Positions 1-10,559 are shown, counted from the first letter of the stretch. The stretch is 64,000 nucleotides of DNA from Dactylorhiza incarnata (GCA_033032865.1 JAWHQI010000049.1:3906001-3970000), one strand, 5' to 3'. Made by a program: numbers and translations. Notes: generated by a model not told the origin, from the letters alone.

Positions 1-430
1 TATTTAGTTTATGCTTGCAGAGATTAAACAATATGTCCAGTACTTCTTGAATTCCACTAAGTACAATATCGTCGAGAAGGACTGGACATATCATCGAATA
101 AAGAACTTATACATCATCGAGATTGCATAAAGAGATCAGCTGAAGGATCATGAGAGTAATCGTCAAAATGATATGGATAACTTGACGATATCGTTGTGAC
201 AGTAAAGCTCACACGACGATATTTTCATAAAGAACAAGAAGAATCAATCAAGTTGTATATCATCGTGTCGATCTGTATCTCACAATGATATCACTGAAAG
301 GCCAAAGGTAAAGTATTTGGGTTTGTCGGTGACATCATCGTAAAGAAGTCTTATCATTGAGAAGACTAAGAAAGAACTTGTAAAGGCAGCCGATAGAAGA
401 AGAATGAATTATCGTCAAAATGATCAAAAC
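1..430 (+). repeat. Family X LTR-like fragment, left part
   Basis: This noncoding sequence is dense in the word ATCGTCGAGA and variants (ATCGTC, CGACGAT). The same kind of sequence resumes at 13522 after Tat-1 and occurs again at about 60735-61971. It is therefore the left part of a dispersed repeat that Tat-1 split. The true start lies before the window. I see no ORF of note. It is probably the U3 part of an LTR, because the second half carries a TATA box at 13922. Confidence 0.6.
426..430. repeat. Target-site duplication of Tat-1, left copy (AAAAC)
   Basis: AAAAC lies directly before the TG start of the 5' LTR. An identical AAAAC is at 13522-13526, directly after the CA end of the 3' LTR. 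A perfect 5-bp duplication marks a clean integrase-mediated insertion. Confidence 0.93.
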
Positions 431-1452
431 TGTACAACCCCGATGTTCGCCAGGAAGCAACCAAAGCTCGCGCTCAAGGAGGCGAGCTAAAAGGGGCGAA
501 CCCTGAACTCCGGCGAGGCAGGCCAAGGAAGAGCAAGAGACTGCGCAGGCGAGCGAGCCCAGTGGAGGGAAGGTAACCGGCTCCTTCGAAGCTCGGCGAG
601 GGCAGTGCATGCGAGCCCGACCAGTTGAGGAGGGAGCTCGCTAGGCGAGCCCGGAATCTCGGGGTATAGTTAGCCACTTTTGGGGTACAGTTAGCCATTT
701 TGGGGTGCGGATAGCCATCCTGGGGTTCGCCGACCCAGAGGCTCGCGAGCTCCGCTCGCGAGGGAAGTCGGCTTGGCCGGGTCGCTATGGGCGAGCCCAA
801 CCATTCGAGGAAGGGGTCCGCTAGGCGAGCCCGCCTAGAGTGAGTGCGGATAGTCATCCTGGGGCTCACCGAGGTAGTACAGGCGAGCGAGCTATGCAAT
901 GTGCCAGTAATAACTCTGGGGCTCGCCGATCCAGAGGCTCGCGAGCTTCACTCGCGAGGGAGGCCGCGGAGCGGGCTGACTCGCCCAGTAAAAGTCCAGG
1001 AAGGGATTTTTACCAAGAGGCCCCCGGTGGTCTGCATTTAGCCTCTCCGAACAGCGGAGTTTGGCTGTTAGCAGACCAATCCGGTGTGCGGATAGTAAGA
1101 ATGGACAGCGGGATTTGGTTATTGACATACCACAAAACTAAAATCTATAAATAGACCTCAAAGGGCACCTTGGAGGAAGAAGGTTGATTATCTTTGAGCT
1201 CTTCTCTCCCTAGGTCGCTTTGGTTTGGGCTCTCTAGCTCTCCAAGGTGCCCGAGTCTTAGCTTTGGCTTGGGAGGGGAAGCGCTCAACGATATTCCGGG
1301 TTAGTGGAGGGACCTCCTCGCTGAGACTAGGGTCTTTGTTCTTTGCTCGAATCGTCGGCCTAACCTCTCCCGAGGGACCGGTAAGGGCCAGCTGCCTCTC
1401 ATTTCGGTGAGGGCCCCGAGCTCCACAAGAGATCGAGAAATCGGTTTCAACA
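431..1452 (+). repeat. Tat-1 5' LTR
   Basis: It starts TGTACAACCCC and ends TTTCAACA, 1022 bp, matching 12500-13521 at almost every position. U3 is packed with GGCGAGC/GCTCGCC words and two palindromic CTCGCGAG clusters (near 731-760 and 930-960). Three roughly 21-bp tandem units based on GGGGTACAGTTAGCCA lie at 659-728. A TATA box follows at 1146. Confidence 0.95.
1146..1154 (+). promoter_or_regulatory. TATA box of Tat-1 5' LTR
   Basis: TATAAATAG sits about 715 bp into the LTR, downstream of the GCGAG word cluster, with about 300 bp of LTR left for R and U5. The position suits the genomic RNA promoter. The copy in the 3' LTR is at 13215-13223. Confidence 0.75.
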
Positions 1453-1508
1453 TTTTGGTGCGGTGAGCGTGGAGCGCGGCTGGTTCAAGAAAGTCCCAGA
1501 GAAGAGTT
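1453..1508 (+). other. Primer binding site region and short leader of Tat-1
   Basis: The LTR ends at 1452 and a TGG, as expected for pairing with a tRNA CCA end, begins at 1456 (TGGTGCGGTGAGCGT). It is not the Met-initiator type used by the copia elements here. I cannot name the tRNA. The gag start codon follows only about 50 bp later. Confidence 0.55.
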
Positions 1509-3892
1509 ATGGCTGGGGATGAAGAGCAGGGCGAGGAGTTCGGCGAGACCCCTCAGGATGCAATGGCTAGGATGTTCGCGGATTTCAGGAAGGAGGTGCT
1601 CGACACCTTGGGGTTCACGGTCACGGCTCTGCGAAGTGAGTTAGCGACCCCGGCACCTCAGGCGACCACTCCCCCAACAGCAGTCGGCGAGAGGGCACCA
1701 GGAGGAAGGGCTGGAAAAGAAGTTGCCGTTGAACCAGGACATGACAGGGAAGGGCGAGTGCTGTTCGCCAGTCCGGCGAGCCCGGTGTTAGCGAGCTCCG
1801 CGCCGGCGAGTTCGGTGCCGACAAGCTCTGCCCCAGCGAGCGCGGCGCAGGCGAGCGCGCGCCAGGAAGATGCGGCGACAGTCGGGGTGGTTCAGGCGAG
1901 CGTCGCCCTCGCGAGTGCGACCCCAAGCTTGGCGAGCGAGCTAGGTCCGCGAGCCGAGCGAGAGAAGATGGTGGGAGGGGGAAGCCCCTTCTACGAATTA
2001 GTGTTGTCTGCACCCGTTCCAGCGGGATTCGGGGAATGGGATAGAGTGTACTACAATGGCAGAGATGACCCAGTTCAGCATCTGCAGTCTTTCGATGACT
2101 CGATCTCCATCAGGCCGATGTCCGATGCCTTCAAGTGTCGGCTCTTCGCCGTCACTCTCAAGGAGAAGGCCAGGGACTGGTTTCATTCACTTCCGGCAGG
2201 CTCCATCTACGCGTTCGAGGACCTGCGCCGAAGTTTTTTGTTGAGATTTTCGACTTCAAAAAGGAGGAAGAAGGACGCTGATTCCCTCTTCGTGGTGAAA
2301 CAGGAGTCCAGGGAGACGTTGGCTCAGTATGCGGATCGGTTCCAGGAGGAAGTGCAGCTCACTCAGGAGGTGCCCGGGTTTGCACTTCAACTCGGCTTCA
2401 CGGTCGGGTTGAAGGAAAGTTTCTTCAAGATGGCGTTGAAAAGGAAGGCCCCCGTCTCCTATGAGGAGCTGATGGAGAGGGTGGCGGAGGAAGTAGCAAG
2501 CGAAGAAGCCAACCCAGAGATCACCAAGAGGCTGGCAAAGCTCAGTGAGCCGGAGATGAGGCAGCAAGAGGTCAGAAGAAGGGAAGATCCCCGGGCCCCG
2601 GAGGGGGGATGGAGGCCGCAAGGTGGAGGAATGCAGGGGCAGGGAAGGGGTTACGGCCCGGGAAGGGGTAACCGCTTCGAAGGTCAATGGAGACCCCCCC
2701 AGTTGGGGTGGAGGCAGGGCCCGATGCAGTTGCCTCCCCCACCTCAACAGGCCATGGCAATTGGCCAGGGAAGAGGAAGGGGAAGGGGAGGAGAAGCGGA
2801 GACAGCGGCCGCTAGGAGAAGAAGGAACAGGATAGCAGAGACCGGGGCAAGGGAAGTGGCGGTGCCATATTGCATCTTCCACGATGTGGAAGGCCACTCC
2901 ACGGACACCTGTCCGGAGTTCCTGGAGGTGAAGAGGGGCAGAGCACCCGCGCCACCACAGCATCAGCCATTAAGGATCGTGGAGGTGGAACCTCGAGAGG
3001 AAGAGGAGGAAAGATGTGAGGATAGAGCAGATCTGGGGAATAGAGGAGGGATCGGAGTGATCCATGGGGGGGTAGGGGTGGAGGCAACCCGCAAGGCAAG
3101 TCTCCATACCATCTACCGCCGAAGCGTAGCATCAACATCCACCGCTCCACCCCCGGCCGAAAAAATTATTTTCACCCAGAAAGACATGCCGAGCTACGAA
3201 GACCCGTTCTGCGACGCGCTGGTTATCCAGACGGCGATCGAGAACTTCACCGTCTCCCGAATCCTAGTGGACAATGGGAGTTCAGTCAATGTCATCTTCA
3301 AGAAGGCATTCGACAAGATGGAGGTGGAACCCAGAAGGGTGTTGGCCTCGGATGGCCCTCTGTTCAGATTTTCGGGGGAGAGGAAGGAAGTAGAAGGAGG
3401 GGTGGGGCTCCATGTGACCCTGGGTGGGCAGTCTCGGAACTGTCTCTTCGTCATAGTGGACGCCCCGAGCAGTTACAGCGCCATCTTCGGACGGCCACTC
3501 ATCAGCGCGTTCCGTTGCGTCCCCTCCACTTTTCATCAGTGCCTCAAGTTCAACGACGGAGGGGTCCAGGTGCGGATCAGGGGGGATCCCAAGGTGGCAA
3601 GACAGTGCTACGTGACGGCTGTCAACACCATCTCCTGGATGGGAGAATCCGAGGAGTGGGATAAGGTGATGGAGGAGGCGGCCGGAGCCAGAGGTTTGGA
3701 GGTAGCCGAAGAGAAGGAGGGAGATGAAGTTCATGCCCAGGAAGGGGTGGCTGAGATACCCCGGGCGGAGAGAAAGGAAGAAGAGGAGAAGGCCCAGGAG
3801 GAAAGGGCGGAAGAGCTGATGGTATTAGGGGAGGGAGTCGAGGAAGAGATCCCAGCTCCCGCTGGTGCCGAAGAAGAAAGGGCTTGGGGGGG
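1509..3892 (+). CDS. gag-PR: Gag and aspartic protease of Tat-1
   Basis: Gag forms the virus-like particle and protease cuts the polyprotein. Translation from ATG 1509 gives an Ala/Ser/Pro-rich N-terminus (about residues 40-150). A Retrotrans_gag domain follows (about 155-335; it includes ARDWFHSLP and the LRRSFLLRFS region). Next come a Gly/Arg/Gln-rich basic stretch and a Cys/His segment (CIFHDVEGHSTDTC, near 455) that could be a degenerate zinc knuckle. The protease motif VDNGSS lies near residue 587, the form usual in Tat elements. A highly acidic Glu-rich linker (about 715-795) precedes the G run at 3886-3892, after which the pol homology moves to another frame. The reading frame itself stays open to 4274 but is meaningless beyond the G run. 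The N-terminal low complexity comes from the same GCGAG word that fills the LTR. Confidence 0.88.
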
Positions 3893-5475
3893 AGCAGTCC
3901 CGGTTGGAGGACGTGGACGAGGTCGTGGAGCTCGAGGTCATCACCCGGCTGGGGGTGGTGGAAAAAGTCCGGGTCAGCGGAGGACTCAGCCCAGGAGATC
4001 AAGCGGAGGTTCTGGCTTGCGTGCAACAGAACGTGGACGTCTTCGCTTGGAGCGCCGCAGAAATGCCCGGGATCGACGCGGATGTGGCGTGCCATCGCCT
4101 CAACATCGACCCCGGTGCCCGACCTATCCGTCAGAAGAGGAGGGCCGTCGCGGACAAGCTAGAGGGACCCATCCGCGAAGAGGTGGGCAAACTCCTGCAA
4201 GCCGGGTTTGTATCGGAGATCCAGAATCCAGGCTGGGTCTCCAACGTCGTTATGGTGAAGAAGGAAGGAGGTAAGTGGCGTATGTGTATCGATTTTTCAC
4301 TTCTTAATAAAGCATGCCCGAAAGATTGCTACCCCCTGCCCAGAATCGACGCGCTGGTTGACTCAGCCGTCGGTTTTTCTGTAATGTCTTTCTTAGATGC
4401 TTTTTCAGGTTACCATCAAATCCGCATGCATCCCCCGGACATCAAGGATGTTTCCTTCATCACGGGGGATGGATGTTATTGCTATAAGATGATGCCCTTC
4501 GGGCTCAAGAACGCAGGGGCAACGTATCAAAGGATGATGGATAGGGTCTTCCGCGAGCAGAAAGGAAGAAATTTAGAGGTCTATGTCGACGACCTCATGG
4601 TTAAGAGCCGAGACCTCGGGACCCACCTCCGAGACCTCGAAGAGACATATAGGACCCTGCGGCGGTACAAGATGAAGCTCAATCCCTTGAAGTGTGTCTT
4701 CGGGGCAAGCCGAGGGAAGTTCCTGGGCCATTTGCTCACCCCCACGGGAGTGGAGCCCAACCCGGACAAAGTTAAAACGGTGATGGAGTTGGAGTCGCCG
4801 AGAAATCCGAAGGAGGTCCAGAGCCTCACAGGGAAATTGGCTGGGCTCAGCAGATTCCTCTCCAAGGCAGGAGAAAAATGTGCACCTTTTTTCAAAGTAC
4901 TGCGGGGAAACAAGAAGTTCGAATGGACCCCGGAGTGCGAGAGGGCCTTCCAAGCCCTGAAAGAACAGCTCACTCAAACCCCCCTGCTCCAGGGACCGAG
5001 AGCTGGGGAGGACCTATCTCTATACCTAGGGGTAGGATCCGAGGCAGTAAGTTCCGTGCTAATCCGGGAGGAGGGGAAGAAACAGTTCCCAATCTACTAT
5101 GTTAGCCGAGTGCTGAAGAAGGCGGAACTCCGATACCCAATCCTAGAAAAGTTAGCCTTCGCATTGGTGGTATCGGCCCGGAGGCTCCGGCCTTACTTTC
5201 AAGCCCATTCAATTAAAGTAGTGACCGACCATCCGCTCCGCAAAATCATGGAAGGGGTGGAACACTCAGGAAGGTTGGCAAAGTGGTCCATGGAGTTAAG
5301 CGAGTTCAATATCACCTTCGTACCCAGGACATCCATCAAGGCTCAAGCAGTGGCAGACTTCATGGCCGACTACGCGGCCGAAGTGGGGGAGCACGAGCCA
5401 CCTCCCCCAGAATCATGGAAGATGTTGGTGGACGGAGCATCGGGAAAACACTCCTTCGGGGGGGGGGGGGAATAG
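3865..5475 (+). CDS. RT-RNH: Reverse transcriptase and gypsy RNase H of Tat-1
   Basis: This is the pol segment in the +1 frame relative to gag. RT begins near 4110 with the usual gypsy landmarks: KEGGKWRMCIDF, then FLDAFSGYHQI, the MPFGLKNAGATYQR motif, and an intact catalytic YVDD at about 4582-4593. The connection domain and gypsy RNase H follow (SRVLKKAELRYPILEK, then VVTDHPL near 5221). The frame ends in a run of 13 G (5458-5470), just after the VDGAS start of the second RNase H. All RT catalytic residues I can see are intact, so the defect is confined to the homopolymer frame breaks. Ogre-type elements have an intron between protease and RT; I see no convincing GT-AG pair here that would replace the frame shift at 3886. 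Confidence 0.9.
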   Translation: MPKKKGLGGEQSRLEDVDEVVELEVITRLGVVEKVRVSGGLSPGDQAEVLACVQQNVDVFAWSAAEMPGIDADVACHRLNIDPGARPIRQKRRAVADKLEGPIREEVGKLLQAGFVSEIQNPGWVSNVVMVKKEGGKWRMCIDFSLLNKACPKDCYPLPRIDALVDSAVGFSVMSFLDAFSGYHQIRMHPPDIKDVSFITGDGCYCYKMMPFGLKNAGATYQRMMDRVFREQKGRNLEVYVDDLMVKSRDLGTHLRDLEETYRTLRRYKMKLNPLKCVFGASRGKFLGHLLTPTGVEPNPDKVKTVMELESPRNPKEVQSLTGKLAGLSRFLSKAGEKCAPFFKVLRGNKKFEWTPECERAFQALKEQLTQTPLLQGPRAGEDLSLYLGVGSEAVSSVLIREEGKKQFPIYYVSRVLKKAELRYPILEKLAFALVVSARRLRPYFQAHSIKVVTDHPLRKIMEGVEHSGRLAKWSMELSEFNITFVPRTSIKAQAVADFMADYAAEVGEHEPPPPESWKMLVDGASGKHSFGGGGE

Positions 5476-7130
5476 TCCTGGTGAGTCCTCAGGGGACTCG
5501 GATTGAGCAAGCCTTAAACATCCGTTTCCCGATCACCAACAACCAGGCGGAGTACAAAGCAGTGATAGCGGGCCTTCGGCTGGCCCGGGAACTAGGTGTG
5601 CAGGACGTGGAGGTCTCCACAGACTCCATGGTGGTGGCATGCCAGATCAAAGGAGAGTTTGAAGCAAAGGATCCAACCCTCCTACTATACCTGGAGAAGG
5701 TTAAGGGAGTCATCGGGCAGCTCCGCACCTTCTCAATCAAACATGTGCCGAGGGAGGAGAGCACCCAGGCGGACCTCCTAGCCAAGTTCGGTCCTCGAGC
5801 GGGGGGAATGACTTCGGAGCTCTTCCGGCCCTCCATCGAGGAGGGAGAGTCGATGAAAGTGGATCAGCAGGCCTCGTGGATGGATCCATTCATCACCTTC
5901 CTATCCTCCGGACAGTTCCCTGGAGAGGATGTGGACAAGAGGCGCTTCAGGTATAAGTCTGCATATTACTCTTTGCATGCAGGGGGGCTATATAGAAAGA
6001 CTCTCTCGGGACTCCTGGCTCGTTGTGTCTCCGAGAAGGAGGTCCCGAGGGTGCTGGAAGAAATCCACTCCGGGGAGTGCGGCAGTCACTCCGGGAGTCG
6101 GACCCTGGAAGGGAGGGTGTTGAGACAAGGCTACTTCTGGCCCACTCTCAGCAAGGATGCAGCAGAGTTCACAAGAAAGTGTCAGAAGTGCCAACTCTAT
6201 GCTCCGCTCCAACTCCTCCCCGCTCAAAGGCTCCGGACCATCACGGCCCCCTGGCCCTTCGCCATATGGGGGTTGGACCTGGTCGGCCCCTTTCCCCAAG
6301 CCAGCGGCCAGAGGAAGTTCCTGCTGGTCATGATCGACTACTTCTCCAAGTGGGTAGAGGTGAAGGCACTAGCTAAGGTAACCTCTCAGGTTGTAAGGAA
6401 TTTTGTGTGGGGGGAAATAATCTGCAGACATGGACTCCCTCTAGCCATAGTAACGGACAATGGACCACAGTTTGCGAGTGAAGAGTTTGTCGGCTTTTGC
6501 ACTCAGCTCGGCATTGACCTCAGGTTTGCTTCAGTCCACCACCCGAGGAGCAATGGGCAAGTGGAGGCGGCGAACAAGATAATCGTCAACCTGGTAAAAA
6601 AGAAAGTGGAAAACCTACGAGGAAGTTGGGTGGAACAACTACCCTCCGTCCTCTGGGCCATGAGGACTACTCCGAATACCGCCACCGGGGAGACTCCGTT
6701 CAAGCTCTCCCACGGGTCCGAGGCCGTTCTCCCCATAGAGTTCGAGGTAAAGACCCCCCGGGTGACCGCTGCATGCGAGGGGGATGAAGAGTGGCTAGAA
6801 GGTAACAATGCCGAGCAGAGGCTATCCTTGGACCTGGTGGAAGAACTCCGGGACTTGGCCACCATCAGGCAGGAAGAGGTCAAGAGGCGGATGGCTCGAT
6901 ATTTTGACAAACATATCCGGATCAAGCACTTTCAGAAAGGGGACCTAGTCCTGAAGAAGGTCGATGCGGCCGGCAGAGGGGCCACAGTGGGTAAGCTTAA
7001 CCCCAACTGGGAGGGCCCATATATTGTAAGCGAGGTGCTCAAGTCGGGGGGGTATCACCTCCAGGATGTGGAAGGGATGCCCCTTGACCGGGCTCGGAGT
7101 GGGGATGATTTGAAACGATTCTACCCTTGA
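5469..7130 (+). CDS. aRNH-INT: Second (archaeal-type) RNase H and integrase of Tat-1
   Basis: The start given is the G run where the frame returns to that of gag; there is no start codon, since this is polyprotein. The first about 120 residues are the extra RNase H of the Tat clade (NNQAEYKAVIAGLRLARELG, then a TDS motif). Integrase follows: the HHCC zinc domain (near 6066-6190, ending CQKCQ), the DD35E core with D in GLDLVGPF, D in VTDNGPQF and E in SNGQVEAANK, all intact. A C-terminal domain ends NPNWEGPYIV and the frame stops at TGA 7128. No chromodomain is visible, as expected for Tat. The dual RNase H is the strongest marker of lineage. Confidence 0.92.
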   Translation, partial: GIVLVSPQGTRIEQALNIRFPITNNQAEYKAVIAGLRLARELGVQDVEVSTDSMVVACQIKGEFEAKDPTLLLYLEKVKGVIGQLRTFSIKHVPREESTQADLLAKFGPRAGGMTSELFRPSIEEGESMKVDQQASWMDPFITFLSSGQFPGEDVDKRRFRYKSAYYSLHAGGLYRKTLSGLLARCVSEKEVPRVLEEIHSGECGSHSGSRTLEGRVLRQGYFWPTLSKDAAEFTRKCQKCQLYAPLQLLPAQRLRTITAPWPFAIWGLDLVGPFPQASGQRKFLLVMIDYFSKWVEVKALAKVTSQVVRNFVWGEIICRHGLPLAIVTDNGPQFASEEFVGFCTQLGIDLRFASVHHPRSNGQVEAANKIIVNLVKKKVENLRGSWVEQLPSVLWAMRTTPNTATGETPFKLSHGSEAVLPIEFEVKTPRVTAACEGDEEWLEGNNAEQRLSLDLVEELRDLATIRQEEVKRRMARYFDKHIRIKHFQKGDLVLKKVDAAGRGATVGKLNPNWEGPYIVSEVLKSGGYHLQDVEGMPLDRARSGDDLKRFYP

Positions 7131-7201
7131 AAACTTTATTTTGTTATCCAATCAACATCTTATTCTCATTTGTTATGCTTTCAACTGCTGTGGTACTAGG
7201 G

Positions 7202-8165
7202 TTGGAAATATTGGTGCTGGATTGCCCCAGATCGATTCCGCTCCCGGGCTCTCGCCTAGACGGGGGGTTCTGGTTGATCTCTGGAGAGGCTGGCAAGGTT
7301 GGAAATATTGGTGCTGGATTGCCCCAGATCGATTCTGCTCCCGGGCTCTCACCTAGACGGGGGGTTCTGGTTGATCTCTGTAGAGGATGGCAAGGTTGGA
7401 AATATTGGTGCTGGATTGCCCCAGATCGATTCCGCTCCCGGGCTCTCACCTAGACGGGGGGTTCTGGTTGATCTCTGGAGAGGCTGGCAAGGTGGGAAAT
7501 ATTGGTGCTGGATTGCCCCAGATCGATTCCGCTCCCGGGCTCTCACCTAGACGGGGGGTTCTGGTTGATCTCTGGAGAGGCTGGCAAGGTTGGAAATATT
7601 GGTGCTGGATTGCCCCAGATCGATTCCGCTCCCGGGCTCTCACCTAGACGGGGGGTTCTGGTTGATCTCTGGAGAGGCTGGCAAGGTTGGAAATATTGGT
7701 GCTGGATTGCCCCAGATCGATTCCGCTCCCGGGCTCTCACCTAGACGGGGGGGTTCTGGTTGATCTCTGGAGAGGCTGGCAAGGTTGGAAATATTGGTGC
7801 TGGATTGCCCCAGATCGATTCCGCTCCCGGGCTCTCACCTAGACGGGGGGTTCTGGTTGATCTCTGGAGAGGCTGGCAAGGTTGGAAATATTGGTGCTGG
7901 ATTGCCCCAGATCGATTCCGCTCCCGGGCTCTCACCTAGACGGGGGGTTCTGGTTGATCTCTGGAAAGGCTGGCAAGGTTGGAAATATTGGTGCTGGATT
8001 GCCCCAGATCGATTCCGCTCCCGGGCTCTCACCTAGACGGGGGGTTCTGGTTGATCTCTGGAGAGGCTGGCAAGGTTGGAAATATTGGTGCTGGATTGCC
8101 CCAGATCGATTCCACTCCCGGGCTCTCACCTAGACGAGGGGTTTTGGTTAATTTCTGGAGAGGCT
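7202..8165 (+). repeat. 97-bp tandem repeat array, about ten copies, in the Tat-1 3' region
   Basis: The unit starts TTGGAAATATTGGTGCTGG at 7202, 7299, 7396, 7493, 7590, 7687, 7785, 7882, 7979 and 8076. The spacing is 97 bp, with one 98-bp copy caused by an extra G. Copies are nearly identical except the last, which is diverged and shortened. Because 97 is not a multiple of three, overlapping ORFs of 60-100 codons appear in several frames on both strands. I regard these as by-products. The array lies just after integrase, the hypervariable 3' region of Tat/Ogre elements. Confidence 0.95.
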
Positions 8166-8617
8166 ACTAACAAGGGTCAAGGGCTATGCTGATAGGTTGA
8201 GGTGTTAGAGCCAGAAGGGTTTGAGTCGAGGCAGGTGAAGCCTAAGGTAGCGGGTTGAAATGCTATAACCGGAGAAGTTCAGCTCGCGGGATGCCTGTGT
8301 CCATGCTCGCCAAGGTTAGGTTCACCGGGCAGTGTCCGCGGGCAACGACAACCCGGGTTCGCGTAATCCGTGAAGAGGAAACCTTGGCGAGGCGAGCCCA
8401 GACATGCCTGTTCGCGAGCCCTCCGAGAACACTACCGCGTAACAATTAGCCAAGAGAGGTTGAAAAGAAACCCAATGCGAGGAAAGAAATGAACACAAGC
8501 ATGATCATAAATGTTAACAAAAGAAAAACTATCATGAGGTCCTTCTATGTTCGGCGGCGATCTCGCCAGCCCAAAAAGAATAATATACATTCACAAGAGG
8601 GGAAGGAAAAAGGGAAG
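8166..8617 (+). other. Spacer between the tandem repeats and the antisense gene
   Basis: No convincing gene is present. A few GCTCGCC and GGCGAGC words of the Tat-1 type occur at 8278-8420. On the minus strand this is the 3' flank of the PF04195-type gene. Confidence 0.5.
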
Positions 8618-10559
8618 TCATTCTGGAAGGTCCTCGCCATCTTCGCGAGCCCCCAACCAGGGAGCCAAGGCGAAGAGGTCCGGGCAGACGTCTTCCGCTG
8701 TGAACTCCATCGCGTCTTCGGCCAGCAGGCTCGCATCCTTAAGGGTCGTGAAGACAAGGTTGGCGACCTCCTATTCATCTCGCCGCCTCTGCTCCTCACT
8801 TTCGGCAGCCTTCTGTTGGGGGCCGACTCGCCCAGGAGAGGGGGGTAGCACGCTGCGAACCAGCTCATCCACTCGAGCCTTCAACATTGTATTCTCCAAC
8901 TCCAGCTCGCCGTTGCGAGCGAGAAGCTTGGTGGCTACGTCGGCATCCTGAGCGTCAAACGAGTTAGGAGAAAGCTAGAGGTCGCAAACGGCAAGGAAAA
9001 GAGACCCAAGGATCACTTACCATCTTGCCCTGCATCCCGGCGAGAAGGCTTTCCGTCACCTCCTCCTTCTCTTTAAGACCTTTGATCTCTTCGCGAGCTC
9101 ACTTGAGCTCCTCCCGGTACGCGCGGATATCCCTATCCGCCTGCAGATAGCGGCGCCTCGCCATGTGCGCGAGTTCCGTAGAACGGAACTGGGCTCGCAT
9201 TTCTTCATAAACCAGCTGCCGTGGTCCCGTGTCTTTGTAGGCAGCGGCGTCCTCGCGGCCATATAAGCCGAAGGAGAGAGAGAACGCCTCCTCCCCGGCC
9301 TTACCGAGCTCCACCCAGGAGGGGTGAAGGGTGGAGCAGGAAATCCGGTTGGCATTGGGGTCCCAAGCGAGCAGGGGTTCGCCGAGGACGTCGGAAACTT
9401 TCTCGCCTAGACCGAAGTTTCTGTGGCCTTTGGGTTGGGGGGTCACGGAAGAACTCCCAACACCCTGGTCCGCCGGGGGGTCAGGTTTTTTCGCAGGGGA
9501 AGGAGGCGAGCCGTCGGTCTCGCTTAGATAAACGACCGCGCTCCTATCCTTGGTAGCGATGGTCTTTCCCTTCAACTTCTTGGAGGGCCGCGAACCCGGT
9601 TGACTCGCAGAAGGAGGCCGCTTCTTGCCGGACCCGGCGGCGGGAAGGTCGCGGCAAGCCTCTGCCGCTGCGGTCGCGAGAGTGTCCGCCGTGAGAGTGG
9701 CGCCTTGCGCGTGCGGGGGGTTGACAGGGATCTCGCGCTCGCCTGTAAAGTAAGAGTGTTATACAACGAAGGAAAGAAAGGAGAGTGGGGCGAGATCGAG
9801 CCCTACCTTCCCCTTGAGGAACGACGAGTAACGAATCAACGTTGCGCCGCAGATAGGCGACTTCGAAGTTTTGGCCGGAGAGGTATTGGAGGAGTTTAGC
9901 GTCGGCGCCGCTCAGCGAGCTCGGAGGGCGGTAAGTGGCTTCATCCCGCTGGAGGGGGGTGAAGTGGAGATTGCCGAAGGGTCCCTTCACTAGAAGGAAC
10001 TTCTGAGTCCAATAGTGACTCTTATTCACCGCCTCGCAGACCGTGACGTGTTGACTCGCGAAATAAGTAGTCCTGTCTCGGAAGGCGCGGAAGGAAAATA
10101 CCTTGCGGAAGACGAGGAGGCTGAACTCGATCCTCTCCTCCCGCAGGTAACTGGCGAACGCGACAATATCCGCGATCGCATTTGGGGTCAACTGGCTCGG
10201 TAACACTCCATAATATCGCAACACCTACAAAGAACGATGAGAAAGTTGCAATAGCGAATGTGAAGCGGCGAGAAGGCCAGGCGAAGTACCTGACGAATTT
10301 CAGGCCATAGAGGGAGTCGCAACCCATTCTCGAAGTGCGCAACGGGGATCGCGAGCTCGTCAGCCTCGGTCTCGTTTAAAGTAGAATTCTCGCTTGGACA
10401 GCGGGCTGAATAGCCCTCCGGGAGATAGCGGTCCACGGCGAGTTTATACTCCTCGGCTGTGATGTTCGCACAGTAGAACTCGTGGGCCTGAAACGCTGAG
10501 GCGCACTTTGACCGCCCCTCACTCTCGCCATCCGCTCCCAGTTGCTGATTCGTCCGCAT
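8618..10559 (-). pseudogene. Antisense gene 2 of Tat-1: 'gypsy-type putative transposase' domain protein, four exons, two nonsense codons
   Basis: The function is unknown. Pfam lists this domain (PF04195, Transposase_28) as a putative gypsy-type transposase, and it is typical of accessory ORFs of Tat elements. I read four exons: 10559-10290, 10224-9807, 9742-9021 and 8947-8618. The introns are GT-AG, 65, 64 and 73 nt. Joined, they keep frame throughout (1740 nt, 580 codons). The domain spans intron 1, with LPLWPEIRQ before it and YYGVLPSQLTPNAI after. A Pro/Lys-rich linker and a C-terminal coiled coil (Glu/Arg/Leu-rich, exons 3-4) follow. Two in-frame stops, TGA 9099-9101 (likely CGA to TGA) and TAG 8771-8773, break this copy. 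ATG 10559 is chosen because it lies about 120 nt after a TATA box and starts the homologous region. Tat-2 carries a diverged homologue at 52412. Confidence 0.82.

Noticed and set aside
474..899. 141-codon minus-strand ORF in the Tat-1 LTR, repeated at 12543-12968
   Set aside because: It is open in both LTRs only because the LTRs are near-identical. Its residues reflect the repeated GCGAG word, and it matches no domain I recognise.
2256..2963. 235-codon minus-strand ORF opposite gag
   Set aside because: It is the shadow of a GC- and purine-rich gag sequence; it has no domain and no intron or promoter support, unlike the antisense genes at 8618-12307.
7202..8165. CRISPR-like array
   Set aside because: Units are directly adjacent with no unique spacers, and the context is a plant retrotransposon.
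7127..8170. Many overlapping 60-108 codon ORFs on both strands
   Set aside because: They are by-products of the 97-bp tandem repeat, which has few stops in any frame and shifts frame by one each unit.
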